Source: Dehalococcoidia bacterium
GTDB lineage: Bacteria > Chloroflexota > Dehalococcoidia > GIF9 > AB-539-J10
Direction: 5' to 3'
Length of the DNA stretch: 7,136 nucleotides
Assembly (NCBI GenBank): GCA_030603485.1
Contig: JAUVXS010000090.1
Coordinates: 1 to 7,136 of the forward strand
The notes under the pieces were generated by a model. It was not told where the DNA came from. It saw nothing but the letters and a program-made list of their open reading frames with translations, and did not search any database. Below are positions 5,681 through 7,136 of the stretch, piece after piece (position 1 is the first letter of the stretch; each line of letters begins with the position of its first letter). Made by a program: the position numbers and the translations under genes.

Positions 5681-6521
5681 GCCCCAGATTGAAGAAATTG
5701 TAGAGCGCGCCTTAGCTGAGGATCTTGGTAAGGGTGACGTCACTACTGGGGCCTTAATACCCGGCGACCAACAAGGGACTGGCTTTATTGTGGCTAAGAA
5801 GGAAGGCATCATGGCTGGTACAGGAGCAGCCAAACAGGTTTTCCATCGGGTTGATCCAGAGTTAAAGTTGGAGATTCTTCTTGAGGATGGGGCTAGAGTT
5901 AAGCCGGGCAGTAAAGTGGCCAAAGTATCAGGCAGCGTTGCCAGCATTCTCAAAGCGGAGAGGGTAGCCCTGAATTTTCTCCAGCGCTTGAGCGGTATTG
6001 CTTCGGAGACCAATCGTTACGTGGCAAGAGTTGAAGGATTGCCGGTGCACATTATGGATACCAGAAAAACCACCCCAGGCTTGAGGTCGCTGGAAAAGTA
6101 TGCCGTCAGGGTAGGTGGTGGTGGAAGTTACCGAATGAATTTAAGCGATGGCATACTCATTAAGGATAATCATTTGGTGGCGCTTCGCAGCCAGGGATTG
6201 AATATCAAGGAGATTGTAGCCCAAGCAAGACAAAATGCTCCACAGCGGCTGCCAGTCGAGATAGAGGTCGGGACTGTGTCAGAAGCTTTAGAAGCCGTTG
6301 AAGCTGGGGTAGATATCGTCATGCTTGACAATATGAATCTCGAGGATATGCGTAAGGCGGTAAAATCTATTCACGGCCGTGCTTTAATTGAAGCCTCGGG
6401 TGGAATTACGCTGGATAATGTTCGGGCTGTAGCTGAAACCGGCGTTGATTTTATTTCCATTGGCGCCCTTACCCACTCCGCCAGGGCTTTAGATATTAGT
6501 CTTGAGCTTGAAGCTCAATGA
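5667..6521 (+). CDS. nadC: Nicotinate-nucleotide (quinolinate) phosphoribosyltransferase (NadC)
   Basis: Transfers phosphoribose from PRPP to quinolinate with decarboxylation, giving nicotinate mononucleotide, the first pyridine nucleotide of NAD synthesis. The protein has 284 residues from ATG 5667, typical for the family. The N-terminal domain carries EDLGKGDVTT. The alpha/beta barrel carries RVALNFLQRLSGIAS, TRKTTPGLR (from Thr132, with Arg133 and Lys134), LIKDNH (164-169) and the phosphate-binding end VEIEVGT, MLDNM, EASGGI and ISIGALTHS. One oddity is that the usual GGGxNHR motif reads GGGGSYR here (150-156), with Tyr155 in place of the expected His while Arg156 is kept. It overlaps nadB by 14 bases and has its own AGGAAG site. 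nadA is not in the window. Confidence 0.95.
   Translation: MSSIKPQIEEIVERALAEDLGKGDVTTGALIPGDQQGTGFIVAKKEGIMAGTGAAKQVFHRVDPELKLEILLEDGARVKPGSKVAKVSGSVASILKAERVALNFLQRLSGIASETNRYVARVEGLPVHIMDTRKTTPGLRSLEKYAVRVGGGGSYRMNLSDGILIKDNHLVALRSQGLNIKEIVAQARQNAPQRLPVEIEVGTVSEALEAVEAGVDIVMLDNMNLEDMRKAVKSIHGRALIEASGGITLDNVRAVAETGVDFISIGALTHSARALDISLELEAQ
6502..6518 (+). terminator. Perfect palindrome at nadC 3' end, possible terminator
   Basis: TTGAGCTT-G-AAGCTCAA forms a 6-bp stem with a 5-base loop, ending one base before the nadC stop codon (TGA 6519-6521). It is followed by AT-rich DNA (6522-6553) without a continuous T run, so any intrinsic terminator here is weak. The 32-base gap separates two convergent genes and also contains the palindrome TATTTAAATA (6544-6553). 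Confidence 0.3.
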
Positions 6522-6553
6522 TTAATGAGTCATAGACGATTATTATTTAAATA

Positions 6554-7136
6554 TTAGCGGGCGCTCTTCTCAGTAATAACCAGATATCGTTCCGGGCTGT
6601 CCTCGAAGTGGGTTACCCTCAAACCAGCCTGTTTCATCAATTCTTTTAGCTGATATTCATCGGGCAGAAGGTCATTGGCGATTACGCCACCAATGGATTG
6701 ATGAAGCTGGTTAATCATCTCTCGGCTCATGGTGTGGCAGATGACGAGCCGGCCATTATTTCTGAGCACCCTGGCTATTTCCCTTAATGCCTTGACCTTG
6801 TCGTTAAAATGAGGAAAGACACTGTTGCATATAGCCAGGTCCACAGAATTATCAGCAAAGGGAATGGCGAGAATATCAGCCTGAGCAAAACCAACTATAG
6901 GCGGGAAGTTTTTGGCTTTCGCTTGACCTAGCATCTCCGCTGAAAAATCCAGGGCTACAATTTTTCCCTCATCACCCAGCTCTGCGATTAGAAATGGTAA
7001 AAGGACGCCCGTACCGCTGCCAATATCGAGCGCATAATATCCAGGCTTAATACCTAATTCCCTGACGATGTTGCCAAGACACTTCAACCTCTCTCTGGTA
7101 AACTCTTTATCCCAGGTTGGGGCTAGTTGATCGAAA
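6554..7136 (-). CDS. Class I SAM-dependent methyltransferase, N-terminus off window
   Basis: Transfers a methyl group from S-adenosylmethionine; the acceptor is unknown. The frame is open through the right edge, adding FDQLAPTWDKEFTRER before the first possible internal TTG start (7087), and that stretch is typical of the family N-terminus. The gene is therefore partial, with 193 residues visible and only a few missing. Motif I is LDIGSGTG (visible residues 36-43). The ribose-binding acidic residue is in VALDFS (Asp63). QADILAIPF and DLAICNSVFPHF follow, then the post-motif strand REIARVLRNNGRLVICH. The C-terminal part (HTMSREMINQLHQSIGG, then LLPDEYQLKELMKQAGL) resembles a group of small methyltransferases from anaerobes. 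It is convergent to nadC with 32 bases between stops. Confidence 0.88.
   Translation of the reverse strand, partial: FDQLAPTWDKEFTRERLKCLGNIVRELGIKPGYYALDIGSGTGVLLPFLIAELGDEGKIVALDFSAEMLGQAKAKNFPPIVGFAQADILAIPFADNSVDLAICNSVFPHFNDKVKALREIARVLRNNGRLVICHTMSREMINQLHQSIGGVIANDLLPDEYQLKELMKQAGLRVTHFEDSPERYLVITEKSAR

Overview
The window reads as an ordinary metabolic and housekeeping stretch of an anaerobic bacterium, most probably a Chloroflexota member of the Dehalococcoidia type. That placement is an inference from recalled family resemblance: the MiaB N-terminus, the style of the ADP-forming acyl-CoA ligase, and the repeat inside nadB. No rRNA or other phylogenetic marker is present. Coding density is high, GC is moderate, and five of the seven genes are complete. 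No CRISPR array, transposase, phage gene, tRNA or rRNA was seen.

Layout. Positions 1-761 (+) hold the 3' part of a short-chain dehydrogenase/reductase whose start lies left of the window. A 72-base gap (762-833) carries a consensus extended -10 promoter (TGn-TATAAT) embedded in a perfect palindrome. It precedes miaB (834-2120, tRNA ms2i6A methylthiotransferase), which is followed 18 bases later by yajC (2139-2438, Sec translocase accessory subunit). Next comes a 193-base gap (2439-2631), unusually long for this window. Its first 113 bases can fold into a three-helix structure closed by an 8-bp helix, and its right part has an ambiguous translation start. From 2632 to 6521 there is a tight, overlapping cluster: an ADP-forming acyl-CoA synthetase alpha subunit, then nadB (L-aspartate oxidase), then nadC (quinolinate phosphoribosyltransferase). 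The overlaps are 20 and 14 bases. A convergent gene at 6554 to beyond 7136 (-) encodes a class I SAM-dependent methyltransferase whose N-terminus is cut off by the window edge.

How the genes work together. NadB oxidises aspartate to iminoaspartate. NadA, absent here, would make quinolinate, and NadC turns that into nicotinate mononucleotide, so the window holds two of the three de novo NAD steps. The acyl-CoA ligase alpha subunit has no beta (ATP-grasp) partner beside it, and its link to NAD synthesis is positional only. MiaB and YajC are housekeeping genes for translation and secretion.

Most worth a second look are a palindromic repeat of the 'HCEERS.EAI' type accommodated in frame in the nadB linker, the possible structured RNA after yajC, the unclear start of the acyl-CoA ligase gene, and a non-canonical active-site motif in NadC. 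I found no convincing undescribed multi-gene system.
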